Source of the DNA: Dysgonamonadaceae bacterium | GTDB lineage: Bacteria > Bacteroidota > Bacteroidia > Bacteroidales > Azobacteroidaceae | Direction of reading: 5' to 3' | NCBI GenBank assembly: GCA_031282925.1 | Contig: JAITCT010000315.1 | Span: forward strand, 1-5,204 | DNA: 5,204 bases | Part shown: positions 5,169 to 5,204 of the stretch, in pieces | Layout: the number at the start of each line of letters is the position of its first letter | Position numbering within the stretch: the first letter of the stretch is position 1 | Notes under the pieces: generated by a model | Seen by the model: only the letters and a program-made list of their open reading frames with translations | Database searches by the model: none | Told to the model about the DNA's origin: nothing | Made by a program: the position numbers and the translations under genes

Positions 5169-5204
5169 ATAAAATCCTGATATTCATTGAGTAATTTTCT
5201 TATC
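5147..5204 (-). CDS. C-terminal end of an unidentified protein (partial)
   Basis: A minus-strand frame enters from the right edge and gives 18 residues, IRKLLNEYQDFIKKQGSL, ending at TAA (5147-5149). The sequence is an amphipathic, lysine-rich helix that looks like a genuine protein end, but it is too short to assign. Its stop codon falls in the loop of the hairpin described for the opposite strand. It would lie upstream of the small hypothetical gene on the same strand, about 190 bp away. Confidence 0.5.
   Translation of the reverse strand, partial: IRKLLNEYQDFIKKQGSL

Overview
The window reads as a piece of a Bacteroidetes chromosome, most likely Bacteroidales. The grounds are a long outer-membrane protein of the type annotated in that group as 'putative porin', two promoter-like sites matching the Bacteroidetes pattern (TTTG, a spacer of about 19-24, then TAnnTTTG), and start sites that mostly lack a Shine-Dalgarno sequence. 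No rRNA, tRNA, CRISPR array, integrase or intact transposase is visible.

Layout, left to right. Bases 1-153 are non-coding and contain three imperfect 21-22 bp tandem repeats. Bases 154-252 hold the 3' tail of a second copy of the porin gene, on the minus strand; its last 60 bp are identical to the end of the complete porin gene further right. Next come a plus-strand promoter-like site (245-280), a leader of about 400 bp, and an AT-rich class I SAM-dependent methyltransferase gene (686-1450). The methyltransferase converges on the complete porin gene (1475-3529, minus strand). Only 4 bp separates the porin start from the stop of the gene upstream, which encodes a RhuM-family protein (3534-4574, minus strand). 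Before it lies a small unknown gene (4589-4876, minus strand) that looks like the C-terminal part of a longer protein, because coding-like sequence continues upstream to 4954 without a start codon. At the right edge is the last 18 codons of another minus-strand gene. Antisense to its end sits a compact plus-strand unit: promoter, two hairpins and a T-run, as expected for a small RNA of about 60 nt.

The ordinary chromosomal gene here is probably the porin. It appears to have accessory DNA on both sides: a RhuM plus unknown-protein block directly upstream, and a methyltransferase module downstream enclosed by two copies of the porin 3' end. I infer that both sides of the porin are sites of recombination. 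The genes do not form an obvious pathway. The two best leads are the 60-bp direct repeat that brackets the methyltransferase module and the small structured RNA unit at 5073-5168.
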